A stretch of DNA of 13,508 nt from an uncultured Collinsella sp. (GTDB lineage: Bacteria; Actinomycetota; Coriobacteriia; Coriobacteriales; Coriobacteriaceae), in contig CABUWA010000040.1 of NCBI GenBank assembly GCA_902495085.1, positions 1-13,508 of the forward strand, written 5' to 3'. A program made the translations under genes and the position numbers. Below the pieces are notes generated by a model. That model had not been told where the DNA came from. It worked only from the letters and a program-made list of their open reading frames with translations, and did no database searches. Below are positions 5,731-13,508 of this stretch, in pieces; positions within the stretch are counted from its first letter, which is position 1; the number at the start of each line of letters is the position of its first letter.

Positions 5731-6213
5731 TTAGCGCAGCAGCTCGGTGAGGTTGCGCTTAAAGCGGGCCCGGTCTTCGCTGGCAAATGCCGCCGGACCG
5801 CGAGTGCGACCGCCGGCGCGGCGCACCTTCTTTTCCTCGTGGCGAATAAACAGTTGCATGTCGATGGTCGCCTTATCGTAGACGCGCCCGCGTACGCCGA
5901 TGGCGGCGGCATCGCGCCCGAGCACCATGCTCGCCAAGCCAATGTCCTGCGTCACGACTACGTCGCCCGCCTGCAGGCGTTCGACAATGGCAAAGTCGGC
6001 GCTGTCGGCGCCCACGCTCACATCGAGCGTCGTGACCCAAAATCCGTGTCGCGCATGCTCGACGTCGCGCGGATCGTCGCGGCGAATATGGCGTTCCAGG
6101 TTCTGTGTGCTGTTGCCGGCGATAACGACGGCGACGCCCGCCCGCCGCGCGCAGTCAATCGACTCGCGCGTGACCGGGCAGGCGTCTGCATCAATAAAGA
6201 GCGTTCGCGGCAT
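5731..6213 (-). CDS. yaiI: YaiI/YqxD family protein (UPF0178, DUF188)
   Basis: A 160-residue cytosolic protein of normal family length. It shows the family patterns FIDADACPV (D8, D10), IAGNS (about 31-35), VSVGADSADFAIV (D70, D73), GDVVVTQDIGLA (D90) and the basic tail GPAAFASEDRARFKRNL. The conserved acids resemble those of PIN-like metal nucleases, but to my knowledge no activity has been settled for the family. The ATG directly follows the TAG of the upstream gene with no base between, and no separate good ribosome site is seen. Its translation is therefore probably coupled to that of the membrane protein. Confidence 0.93.
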   Translation of the reverse strand: MPRTLFIDADACPVTRESIDCARRAGVAVVIAGNSTQNLERHIRRDDPRDVEHARHGFWVTTLDVSVGADSADFAIVERLQAGDVVVTQDIGLASMVLGRDAAAIGVRGRVYDKATIDMQLFIRHEEKKVRRAGGRTRGPAAFASEDRARFKRNLTELLR

Positions 6214-6816
6214 CTAGTGCACCAGTTTGCCAAATTGAATAGCGCGAACAATCAGCGTTACGCCAAACACCAGCAGTGCGGCGCCGCTAAAGATGACGAG
6301 CATCTTGGCCGACCACAGCGGATAGATAAACACGAACATGCCGGCGATGATGGAGAGCGCGCCGCTCAGGATGGCGAGGGCACGGTTGGACGAAAGCTCG
6401 GACTCCAGAATGGACATGACACCTTCGACGATCCAGCCAAAGCCGGCCACGATAACCACCATCGTGGTGAGCGTCGCGGTCGAGAAGGCCTGGTTGCGCA
6501 GGATTATGACGCCGCCCAAGATAATGAGTAGGTTGGAGATGATGCTCGTCACGCGCCAGCCGGTGGGCAGCAGTGGCTCGAAAACAGCGGTAAACAGCCT
6601 GATCGCGGCCGTGATCACAAAGTAGAAGCCCAAGACGGTCGTTAGGAAGACGAGGGACTTGGCGGGCGCAAACAGCAGTGCGATGCCGGCGACGAGCGCC
6701 AAGACGCCCGTGATGGCGTAAATCCAGCGTACGGCCTTGACGGCTTTGCCCGCCATGCTTTTCTCGTCAAATCCAAACTGGCTCGATTTTTGGTCATCGT
6801 TCTTAAAGATGCCCAT
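6214..6816 (-). CDS. HdeD-like (DUF308) six-helix membrane protein
   Basis: A 200-residue protein with a short hydrophilic N-terminus (about 28 residues) and then six membrane helices in three similar hairpins: about 30-48 and 54-76, 86-104 and 111-132, 142-162 and 168-193. Small residues and glycines recur in the helices (GVLALVAGIALL, GALSIIAGMFVFIYP), as in DUF308/HdeD proteins. In enterobacteria HdeD is linked to acid resistance; the role here is unknown. AAAGGAGA lies before the start, a strong ribosome site. It is the first gene of a two-gene operon with the UPF0178 gene. Confidence 0.85.
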   Translation of the reverse strand: MGIFKNDDQKSSQFGFDEKSMAGKAVKAVRWIYAITGVLALVAGIALLFAPAKSLVFLTTVLGFYFVITAAIRLFTAVFEPLLPTGWRVTSIISNLLIILGGVIILRNQAFSTATLTTMVVIVAGFGWIVEGVMSILESELSSNRALAILSGALSIIAGMFVFIYPLWSAKMLVIFSGAALLVFGVTLIVRAIQFGKLVH

Positions 6817-7052
6817 AATGTCTCCTTTCCGTGCGGCGTAAGCCTTGATCGTTACAACCAGTATCGCCTAAAGGCGCTGGCGTTATGGGTCGGGGAGGGC
6901 GAAACGTAACCCAAAGGTCCCGAATTGTTTCCGTTGTTCCCCACGTCGCGATTTTCTATTCAACAGGTGTAGAACATTGCAGCCCTGTTCGTTATTGCCT
7001 ACGTTTTAGGTTAGATTTTCCTAAGAACAATTGCCCGAAATTGGGGGTCCCT

Positions 7053-7724
7053 ATGAACGAAACAGTTCCCGCGGCGCCGTCGAGCGCGGAGTCGATGGCA
7101 AAGCAAGGTTGCGAAAAGCTCGGCCTGGACACGTTTGACGCGCTGGTCCGCCGCGCCCGTACGTGCCGTCGCTTTGACGAGTCCATGCGCGTGCCGCGTG
7201 AGTTTTTGCTCGAGCTGGCAGAGCTGGCTCACCTGGCTCCCTGTGGTGCCAATGCTCAGCGTCTTCGTTTTCATGTGGTGAGCGGTTCCGAGGACTGCGC
7301 TCGCGTGTTTGACGAGCTTGCATGGGCCGGCGCGCTTAAGGACTGGCCGGGTCCTGCCGAGGGTGAGCGCCCGACCGGCTACATCGCGATTCTTGCCGAG
7401 CGCGCCGTTCCGGGTAAGCCCGCCGCTCCTATTACTGAGGTCGACACGGGCATTGCCGCGCAGACGATGATGCTCGCCGCCCGCAGCGCCACGCCCGAGG
7501 TGGCTGCCTGCATGTTCAAGGCCTTTACGCCCCACGCGATCGATGCCATGGGGCTCGATAGCGACAAGTATGAGCTCAAGCTGATCATGGCGTTTGGCGT
7601 TCCGGCCGAGACGCAGGTGATCGATGCGATCGATTCCAACCCCGATGGCTCCATCAATTATTGGCGCGACGAGGCACAGGTGCACCACGTACCCAAGCGT
7701 TCGCTCGCCGACGTACTGCTGTAG
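7053..7724 (+). CDS. Nitroreductase-family FMN protein
   Basis: A 223-residue protein from the chosen start. The N-terminal FMN-phosphate motif is seen as FDALVRRARTCRRFD (28-42), followed by a helix and APCGANAQRLRF (62-73). The middle VDTGIAAQTMMLAARS is the conserved helix that follows the central strand, and MAFGVPAE with a basic C-terminus (VPKRSL) matches the family's FMN-contacting end. Such enzymes reduce nitro compounds, quinones or similar substrates with NAD(P)H; the natural substrate is not predictable. The frame stays open back to 6885, but residues before 7053 look non-coding. A GGGGG ribosome site sits 5 bases before this ATG, so I prefer it. The 236 bases between it and the divergent HdeD gene should hold both promoters, but I could not fix either. 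Confidence 0.82.
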   Translation: MNETVPAAPSSAESMAKQGCEKLGLDTFDALVRRARTCRRFDESMRVPREFLLELAELAHLAPCGANAQRLRFHVVSGSEDCARVFDELAWAGALKDWPGPAEGERPTGYIAILAERAVPGKPAAPITEVDTGIAAQTMMLAARSATPEVAACMFKAFTPHAIDAMGLDSDKYELKLIMAFGVPAETQVIDAIDSNPDGSINYWRDEAQVHHVPKRSLADVLL

Positions 7725-7756
7725 TTGAGCGTCACCGCGGTGTGATCCGGCGGTAA

Positions 7757-7791
7757 ACCACCACAAAGGTACCTGTCCCCTTTGCGGTGGT
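7757..7791. repeat. Strong intergenic hairpin, REP-like
   Basis: ACCACC-A-CAAAGG (7757-7769) pairs with CCTTTG-C-GGTGGT (7779-7791) with one mismatch and a 9-base loop TACCTGTCC. It lies between the nitroreductase stop and the first phosphatase and ends six bases before the latter's AGGAGG. There is no T run, so it is a weak terminator. The GGGGACAGGTACCTTTG wording on the minus strand resembles dispersed repeats I associate with RAYT/REP systems, but that is from memory and unverified. Confidence 0.5.
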
Positions 7792-7806
7792 GCGAGAGGA
7801 GGGCGT

Positions 7807-8349
7807 GTGGCAGATTTGTATTTGGTGCGGCATGGGCAGACTGAGCTCAACGTGCAGAACATTTTGCAGGGTGGGCACGATTCGCCGCTTACGGCGCGCG
7901 GGCGCGAGCAGGCGCTGGCGACGCGCGCGGCGTTTGAGGCGCGTGGCGTGACCTTTGACCGTGTGTATTCCTCCCCGTTGGGCCGGGCGCGGCGTACGGC
8001 TGAGCTAATTGCTGGCGAGGGCTGCTCGATAGAGCTGGTCGATGACCTACGCGAGTGGCATTTGGGCTCGCTGGAGGGCACATCAAATCGCGATATGCCG
8101 CCGCAGCCCTGGGGTGATTATCCGGTGGCCTTTGGTGGCGAGTCTGAAGTGCAGCTCCAGTCGCGTATGGTCGCGGTGCTGTCGCGCATCATGGCCAGGC
8201 CGCAGCACGACTGCGTGCTGGCGGTTTCCCACGGCTCAGCCTGCCAGGAGTTTCTTGAGTATGTGACTGGCAGGGGAGAGCTACCCGACAACGGAGCCGT
8301 GCTTCATTTTGGCTATTGCGACGGGGCGTTTTCGCTCCTTGATTGGTAA
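7807..8349 (+). CDS. Histidine phosphatase (phosphoglycerate mutase-like), first of a tandem pair
   Basis: A 180-residue enzyme of the branch-1 histidine phosphatase superfamily. LVRHGQTELN gives the catalytic R8 and H9 (the phosphorylated histidine). SSPLGRARRTA gives R60. DLREWHLGSLEG gives the acid E83. VLAVSHGS gives the second H142. This is the full active-site set, so it should hydrolyse or transfer phosphate on a small metabolite. The start is GTG at 7807, chosen because AGGAGG (7797-7802) lies just before it and the family motif starts almost at once. It stops 17 bases before a paralogue. The substrate is unknown; alpha-ribazole phosphate, sugar phosphates and phosphoserine are all precedents in the family. 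Confidence 0.9.
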   Translation: MADLYLVRHGQTELNVQNILQGGHDSPLTARGREQALATRAAFEARGVTFDRVYSSPLGRARRTAELIAGEGCSIELVDDLREWHLGSLEGTSNRDMPPQPWGDYPVAFGGESEVQLQSRMVAVLSRIMARPQHDCVLAVSHGSACQEFLEYVTGRGELPDNGAVLHFGYCDGAFSLLDW

Positions 8350-8366
8350 CGAACGAAAGGACCCCT

Positions 8367-9002
8367 ATGAATAAAGATCTGTATCTGGTCCGTCATGGAC
8401 AGACGATATTCAACCTCAAGCGTATCATTCAGGGGTGGAGTGACTCGCCGCTTACGCAGTTGGGTTGCGACCAGGCGGCGCGCGCCGGCATGTTTTTACG
8501 TGCGTGCGGCATTGAGCCCGATCATGCCTACACCTCCACGCTTCATCGCACCGAGCAGACTATCGCCAACCTGTGGCCGGGCTTGGCGTACGAGCGCCTG
8601 GACGGTCTGCGTGAGTGGTTCTTTGGCGACTTTGAGGCCGAGCGCGTGATGCTTATGCCCGAGCGCCCGTGGCGAGATTTCTATCGTCAGTTTGGCGGCG
8701 AGAGCCAGATGCAGGTGCGCGAGCGCATGGCGGCGACGATAACCGATCTTATGCGACGTCCGGACCACGAGTGCGTGCTCGCGGTGAGCCATGGCTCGGC
8801 TATCAAGGAGTTTTTGGACCACGTGCGGGGCGCGGCGGCAGACGAGCGCGAACGCGTGCCGGGCAACTGCTCGGTGCTGCATTTTGCGTTTGACGATACG
8901 GCCGATACGTTTGAACTTGTCGAAGTCTTTACGCAGGAGGATTACGCGCGCGAGCTGGGGCTTGAACCACTTGTGGCGGCAGCAGGCCCGCAACGGGGAT
9001 AA
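8367..9002 (+). CDS. Histidine phosphatase, second of a tandem pair
   Basis: A 211-residue paralogue of the preceding gene. The active-site set is R9/H10 (LVRHGQT), R61 (TLHRTEQT), E83 (LREWFFGDFE) and H142 (VLAVSHGS), at almost the same positions as in the first copy. Shared stretches such as FGGES and the VSHGSA-EFL block show a duplication. The two have diverged in the middle (AERVMLMPERPWRDF against TSNRDMPPQPWGDY) and at the C-terminus, where this one is longer. They probably act on different substrates. The frame also allows a start at 8343, but that overlaps the upstream stop. ATG at 8367 has GAAAGGA before it and fits the family. It is cotranscribed with the first copy and followed by a terminator. 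Confidence 0.9.
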   Translation: MNKDLYLVRHGQTIFNLKRIIQGWSDSPLTQLGCDQAARAGMFLRACGIEPDHAYTSTLHRTEQTIANLWPGLAYERLDGLREWFFGDFEAERVMLMPERPWRDFYRQFGGESQMQVRERMAATITDLMRRPDHECVLAVSHGSAIKEFLDHVRGAAADERERVPGNCSVLHFAFDDTADTFELVEVFTQEDYARELGLEPLVAAAGPQRG

Positions 9003-9049
9003 CGCGAGCGTGGCGGCACGGGTCGCTGGCATAACTTCTCGACGCAAAA

Positions 9050-9086
9050 GGGGCGGAGATGCATGTACCTGCTGCATCTCCGCCCC
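9050..9086 (+). terminator. Terminator after the phosphatase pair
   Basis: Perfect 14-bp stem GGGGCGGAGATGCA (9050-9063) with TGCATCTCCGCCCC (9073-9086) and a 9-base loop, followed by CTGTTTGTTG. AAAA precedes the stem, so it may also serve the converging gene at 9132 on the minus strand, whose stop is 46 bases away. Confidence 0.82.
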
Positions 9087-9131
9087 CTGTTTGTTGAGCT
9101 GCCGATTTTTGTGCTGCGCGGTCTGGTCTTG

Positions 9132-9815
9132 CTAGAACCGCGCGACTTGGTGCGTGAGCAGACCCGTCGGAACCTGCGGTGCGCCGCCGCTGACCTGCGC
9201 AGCGGGGAAGAGCACGGCAACGGTAAAGTTGAACGGCTCCTTGCCGGTGTACGTTCCGGCGGAACGGGCCTCATCGGCCAGGAGCTGTGATGCCTCGACT
9301 AGTGCGGCAGCGTAGGCAGGGTCGTCGGCCAGTGCCGGCTCCGGCGCCTGGTCGAGCATGGCACGGATGGCGCCGACGGCGTCCTCGCGCTTGACCTCCC
9401 ACACGCGGTGCGTAATACCCGCGGGGTCGGTGACGGCGTAGAGCGAGGCGCCCTCTTTGGCAGCGCCCAGGATGATGTCCATGACGGGCGACGCCTCGTA
9501 GGCGAGCGACACGGGGCGCGGCTGCACCTTGAGCTCGGCGATCGCGCGCGCGGCGGCGGCCACGTCGGCGCTGGCATCGCCCTTGCCGCCCGCAAGTACA
9601 CTCGTCGGGCAGATCGCCACGACACCCGTCACACGTCCCGGCTCGCCCGAGCATTCGTACACGTAATACGCCGCACCCGGGTCCTTGAGCATCAGGCCAT
9701 CGGCAAGGGCTCCGCGCAGAGCATCGTTGCCGCTCAGGATGCTGCCCATTGCAGGCAGCGCCTCGAGCACGCGGTCCTGAGCTGGGCGGATGCAGGGAAA
9801 CGGAAGTGCTTTCAT
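9132..9815 (-). CDS. Shortened, diverged DUF1015-like protein
   Basis: A 227-residue protein whose blocks follow DUF1015 in order: FPCIRPAQDRV at the N-terminus, AYYVYECSGEPGRVTGVVAI (49-68), PVSLAYE (101-107), a D-x-x-GITHRVWEV block (130-141), and TGKEPFNFTVAVLFPAAQV (190-208). Full members are about 400 residues, so the C-terminal part is missing. The hallmark GHHR is absent: where it should be (about 161-170) there is ALADDPAYAA. The HE-x-TR/DKE block is also gone. DUF1015 genes often sit with serA and serC, and here the serC-serA pair lies just upstream on the same strand with one gene between, which supports the call. AGGA precedes the start. It probably shares a transcript with the M20 gene 39 bases upstream. 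The function of the family is not settled, and this copy may have lost it. Confidence 0.65.
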   Translation of the reverse strand: MKALPFPCIRPAQDRVLEALPAMGSILSGNDALRGALADGLMLKDPGAAYYVYECSGEPGRVTGVVAICPTSVLAGGKGDASADVAAAARAIAELKVQPRPVSLAYEASPVMDIILGAAKEGASLYAVTDPAGITHRVWEVKREDAVGAIRAMLDQAPEPALADDPAYAAALVEASQLLADEARSAGTYTGKEPFNFTVAVLFPAAQVSGGAPQVPTGLLTHQVARF

Positions 9816-9854
9816 GGGCGGTCCTAACGCACGAGTCGGTTTGTTCGCGGCTTA

Positions 9855-11075
9855 TTATGCCCCAACTTGGCCGCTCGCGTCCCAGAGCACGTTATCGGCG
9901 AGCGCGATGAGCACCTGCTGACAACGAACGATATCGGCGTGGGGCACATATTCGTTGGGCTTGTGCGCGAGCGCGAGCGACCCGGGACCGTAGCTCATGC
10001 ATTTGCGGTTACCTGTCTTGCCGGCAATGACGGCGGTGTCGGTGTAGCCGGTAAAGAAGCCGACGGTCGTGTCCGCGTCCGTCACGTCATCGGCAGCACG
10101 CTTGAGCGCTGCTAGAAGGGGAGAGTTCGGGTCGCGCTCGATGGCGGGGCGGTCGCCCGTCACGGTGTAGCTGCCATGGCAACTGGGAACGACGGCTTCG
10201 GCGACGGCGATGGCCTGCTCTACCATGCGCGTCGCGGCGGCCGTATCGGTCGGCGGGGTCAGGCGCATGTCGACCCAGACTTTGGCGCGGTCGGGTACGA
10301 CGTAGGGGCGATATCCGCCCTCGATTTGGCCAAACGTGATGGTCGAAGGCCCCAGCTCATCGTGCGCGGGCAGCGCCACAAACGCGCGACGGAGCGAACA
10401 CACGACCTCGGCTATGGCGGCGACGGCATCCGCGCCCTTCCAGGGCTGGCTCGCATGCGCCGTCACGCCAGCCATTTCAATCTCGAACCACGTACGCCCC
10501 TTGTGCGCCACCTGGATCTGTCCGTCGGTGGGCTCGGTGTCCAGCACCCATTCACGCGAGCCGACCCAGCCAGCATCGATCGCGGCCTCTGAGCCGCGCA
10601 TAAAATCTTCCTCGTCGACCGAGCAGATGAGCGAAAAGCCGCGGCGGGGCAGCGCGCCATCCGCCACCACGCGCTCGAGCGTATGGACCAGTGCGGCAAT
10701 GGCACAGGCCAGGCCACCCTTCATGTCGCAGGCGCCACGGCCGTAGAGTTTGTCGTAACGCACAACCGTCCCGAGCGGCGGAATGTCCGCGTCCCAGCCA
10801 TCGCCCAGCGTAACGGTATCCATATGGCAGATATAGACGAGTCGCGGCTCGTCGCTTTGGCCCGGCACGGTGACCATAAGGTTGCGGCGCCCGGGGAGTA
10901 CTTCGAGCTCTGCAATCTGCACGGCATCGAGTACCGGATGGGTCAGCTGCGCCAACCGTTCCTCAATCAACGCTTTGATATAGCGTTCAATCTCGCCCTC
11001 GTACGCACCTGGGTCGGAACTGTCGATCCGCACGAGCCCTTGCGTAAGTCGCCAAGCAAAATCTGTATCAACCAT
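9855..11075 (-). CDS. M20-family metallopeptidase/deacylase (ArgE/DapE/CPG2-like)
   Basis: A 406-residue enzyme of normal family length. Metal and catalytic residues are in place: H84 and D86 (YICHMDTV), D117 (YGRGACDMKGG), E155/E156 (VDEED), D179/E181 (VLDTEP), and the late histidine in SYGPGSLALAHKPNEYV. H207 in TAHASQPWKGADA belongs to the dimerisation (lid) domain at about 190-300. It should cleave an N-acyl or peptide bond using two Zn2+ ions in the cytoplasm; the substrate is open. The frame extends to 11222, but that would place the terminator of serA inside the coding sequence. The ATG at 11075 has GAGGTG before it and gives the usual N-terminus, so I use it. It is followed 39 bases later by the DUF1015-like gene. 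Confidence 0.88.
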   Translation of the reverse strand: MVDTDFAWRLTQGLVRIDSSDPGAYEGEIERYIKALIEERLAQLTHPVLDAVQIAELEVLPGRRNLMVTVPGQSDEPRLVYICHMDTVTLGDGWDADIPPLGTVVRYDKLYGRGACDMKGGLACAIAALVHTLERVVADGALPRRGFSLICSVDEEDFMRGSEAAIDAGWVGSREWVLDTEPTDGQIQVAHKGRTWFEIEMAGVTAHASQPWKGADAVAAIAEVVCSLRRAFVALPAHDELGPSTITFGQIEGGYRPYVVPDRAKVWVDMRLTPPTDTAAATRMVEQAIAVAEAVVPSCHGSYTVTGDRPAIERDPNSPLLAALKRAADDVTDADTTVGFFTGYTDTAVIAGKTGNRKCMSYGPGSLALAHKPNEYVPHADIVRCQQVLIALADNVLWDASGQVGA

Positions 11076-11101
11076 AGTCACCTCACAGATAGTTAGGTCA
11101 A

Positions 11102-11116
11102 CATACAGATTGTATG
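11102..11116 (-). promoter_or_regulatory. Palindrome upstream of the M20 gene, possible operator
   Basis: Perfect inverted repeat CATACA-GAT-TGTATG, 27 bases before the M20 start. On the minus strand it lies just after TTGGCA and before CCTAACTAT, so it would fall in the spacer of a weak promoter. It would suit a dimeric repressor; the regulator is unknown. Confidence 0.45.
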
Positions 11117-11158
11117 CCAAGAAGCGGCTCGGTGCATTTAATGGAGTGCTCACAAAAA

Positions 11159-11190
11159 CGGGGGCGCCTCTCGTGCGAAAGGCGCCCCCG
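11159..11190 (-). terminator. Terminator of the serC-serA unit
   Basis: Perfect 11-bp stem CGGGGGCGCCT (11159-11169) with AGGCGCCCCCG (11180-11190) and a 10-base loop. On the minus strand it is followed by TTTTTG. It lies 62 bases after the serA stop and separates serA from the M20 gene. Confidence 0.88.
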
Positions 11191-11209
11191 CGGGCATTCA
11201 ATGTCAGTG

Positions 11210-11238
11210 ACGGGCAGGCCACATGGGGAACTGCCCGT
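11210..11238 (-). other. Second hairpin after serA
   Basis: Perfect 8-bp stem ACGGGCAG with CTGCCCGT and a 13-base loop, 14 bases after the serA stop. No T run follows, so it is more likely to protect the mRNA end or help the terminator behind it. Confidence 0.45.
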
Positions 11239-11252
11239 CAGATCAGCCGGCG

Positions 11253-12416
11253 CTATTTGATCACGCGCACGCGATACATCGAGGGAATCTGCTTGAGTGC
11301 TTCGATGGTACTGGTGTCAAGGTGCTCGTCGGTGTCGAACATGGTGTAGGCGTTCTCGCCGGCGGACTCGTTGGTCATACGCTGCACGTTGGCGTTGTCT
11401 TTGGCCAGGATGGCCGTGATCTGGCCGATCATGTTGGGCACGTTGGCGTGCAGGCAGGCGATGCGGCTTGCGGCGCGCGCCTTGCCCATGCTGCAGGCGG
11501 GGTAGTTGACGCTGTGTGCGATGTTGCCGTTCTCCAGGTAATCCTTGAGCTCGCTGATGGCCATGTCGGCGCAGTTGGCCTCGGCCTCGCCGGTGCCGGC
11601 GCCCGAGTGCGTGGTGATAAACGTATTGGGCATCTTGACGGTCTTGGGCGTGGCAAAGTCGCAGCTAAACCAGCTGAGCTTGCCCTCGCGCAGGGCGGCG
11701 TCAACGGCGTCCTCGTCAATGATGGTCTCGCGTGCGTAGTTGATGAGCACGGCGTCCGGGGCCAGCAGGTTGATCTGCTCGGTGCTGATCATGCCGATGG
11801 TGTCGGCCTTGCTGGGCACGTGTACGGTGAGGTAGTCGCAGCCGCGGCAGAGATCCTCGAGCGTGCCCACGCGCTGCACCTCGCGGCTCAGCACCCACGC
11901 GTGCTCGACGGAAATGAACGGGTCGTAGCCGTAAACGTCCATGCCCAGGTCGACGCAGGCGTTGGCGACCTTGGAGCCCACGTTGCCCAGGCCGATGACG
12001 CCGATGCGCTTGCCCTTGAGCTCGCGGCCCACAAAGGCCTTCTTGGCCTTCTCGGCATCGACCTGAATCTCGGGGTCGTCGGCGTTGTCGCGCACCCAGT
12101 TCATCGATTGCACCACGCCGCGGCTCGAGAGCACCAGCATGCCTAGGACGAGCTCCTTGACGGCGTTGCTGTTGGCACCGGGGGAGTTAAAGACGACGAC
12201 GCCCTTCTTGGCGTATTCCTCGACGGGGATGTTGTTGACGCCGGCACCGCAGCGGGCGATGGCGCGGATGCCCTCGGGCAGCTCGTAGCCGTGCAGGTCG
12301 GTCGAGCGCATCAGGATCGCGTCGGCCTCTTCGGCGGTGCTCACAAATTCGTAGCCCTCGCCAAACTCGACTTTGCCGTCCTTGGTAATGTCATCGATGG
12401 TTTTAATCTTGCGCAT
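11253..12416 (-). CDS. serA: D-3-phosphoglycerate dehydrogenase, with C-terminal ACT domain
   Basis: A 387-residue NAD-dependent dehydrogenase for the first step of serine synthesis (3-phosphoglycerate to 3-phosphohydroxypyruvate). The substrate domain has RCGAGVNNIP (55-64) and NSPGANSNAVKEL (77-89). The nucleotide-binding domain has the Rossmann motif GVIGLGNVGSKVA (139-151) and YGYDP (162-166). Catalytic R229 is in INYARE and catalytic H270 in TTHSGAGT. The usual Glu of the Arg-Glu-His set is not evident: the expected place reads CDFATPKT (252-259). Residues 318-387 form an ACT domain (RIACLHANVPNMIGQITAIL), a typical serine-sensing module. GGAG precedes the start. It follows serC by 69 bases and ends in a strong terminator, so serC-serA is a transcription unit that may be held back by serine through the ACT domain. 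Confidence 0.93.
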   Translation of the reverse strand: MRKIKTIDDITKDGKVEFGEGYEFVSTAEEADAILMRSTDLHGYELPEGIRAIARCGAGVNNIPVEEYAKKGVVVFNSPGANSNAVKELVLGMLVLSSRGVVQSMNWVRDNADDPEIQVDAEKAKKAFVGRELKGKRIGVIGLGNVGSKVANACVDLGMDVYGYDPFISVEHAWVLSREVQRVGTLEDLCRGCDYLTVHVPSKADTIGMISTEQINLLAPDAVLINYARETIIDEDAVDAALREGKLSWFSCDFATPKTVKMPNTFITTHSGAGTGEAEANCADMAISELKDYLENGNIAHSVNYPACSMGKARAASRIACLHANVPNMIGQITAILAKDNANVQRMTNESAGENAYTMFDTDEHLDTSTIEALKQIPSMYRVRVIK

Positions 12417-12485
12417 GGAAAACTCCTTAGCAGGTTTGTCTAAAACAAGTGGTTTGAAGTGGCTGGTCGGCCCGTGTGTTGCGGG

Positions 12486-13508
<1,023 letters not shown>

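Noticed and set aside
5632..6531. A 299-codon open frame on the plus strand
   Set aside because: It lies antisense to the yaiI and HdeD-like genes and contains no recognisable domain; GC-rich coding DNA often leaves such mirror frames.
6885..7052. A longer N-terminus for the nitroreductase starting at 6885
   Set aside because: The extra residues look like translated promoter region, and the ATG at 7053 has a GGGGG ribosome site.
7011..8081. A 356-codon open frame on the minus strand
   Set aside because: Spans two well-supported plus-strand genes and the hairpin between them; no domain seen.
11076..11222. A longer N-terminus for the M20 enzyme starting at 11222
   Set aside because: It would translate through the serA terminator stem, has no family similarity, and the ATG at 11075 has a good ribosome site.
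11223..12146. A 307-codon open frame on the plus strand
   Set aside because: Exactly antisense to serA, rich in Val/Gly/Ala/His as expected of a mirror frame, and without family motifs.

Overview
This looks like a stretch of a GC-rich Gram-positive chromosome, most like the Coriobacteriia (Collinsella or a close relative). The pointers are the strong G/C preference at third codon positions in most genes, good Shine-Dalgarno sequences, and the protein styles: a His-rich 10-TM exporter, HdeD/DUF308 next to UPF0178, a DUF559-type solitary nuclease, and serC-serA. The organism call is inference; there is no rRNA or other marker gene in the window.

Layout. (1) 1-1247: a metal-efflux operon on the minus strand. 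It holds an SmtB/ArsR-type regulator, a 72-residue free-standing heavy-metal-binding (HMA) protein, and the start of a Zn/Cd-type P-type ATPase that runs off the left edge. A near-consensus promoter with an operator in its spacer, a second operator just downstream and a third before the ATPase explain its control. (2) 1323-3173: an AT-richer accessory island with one ORF resembling AbiEi/DUF559 nucleases. Four copies of a 29-nt repeat, not previously known to me, bracket it as two outward-facing pairs. (3) 3221-4290: a terminator and a DEDDh exonuclease. (4) 4373-5649: a promoter region with a 30-bp-period repeat, a His-rich putative heavy-metal/manganese exporter, and a long terminator. (5) 5692-6816: HdeD-like membrane protein and YaiI (UPF0178), joined stop-to-start. 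(6) 7053-9086: nitroreductase, a strong hairpin, two tandem paralogous histidine phosphatases, and a terminator. (7) 9132-13508: a minus-strand block reading serC (cut by the right edge), serA, a terminator, an M20 peptidase and a shortened DUF1015-like protein.

How the genes may work together. The left operon is a self-contained zinc/cadmium sensing and export unit, and the exporter at 4463 is a second, separate metal-export gene. At the right, serA and serC give two of the three steps of serine synthesis from 3-phosphoglycerate. No serB is visible, but the two phosphatases belong to the superfamily that contains the metal-independent phosphoserine phosphatases, so one of them might supply the last step (hypothesis). 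No tRNA, rRNA, CRISPR array, recognisable transposase or complete IS was seen.
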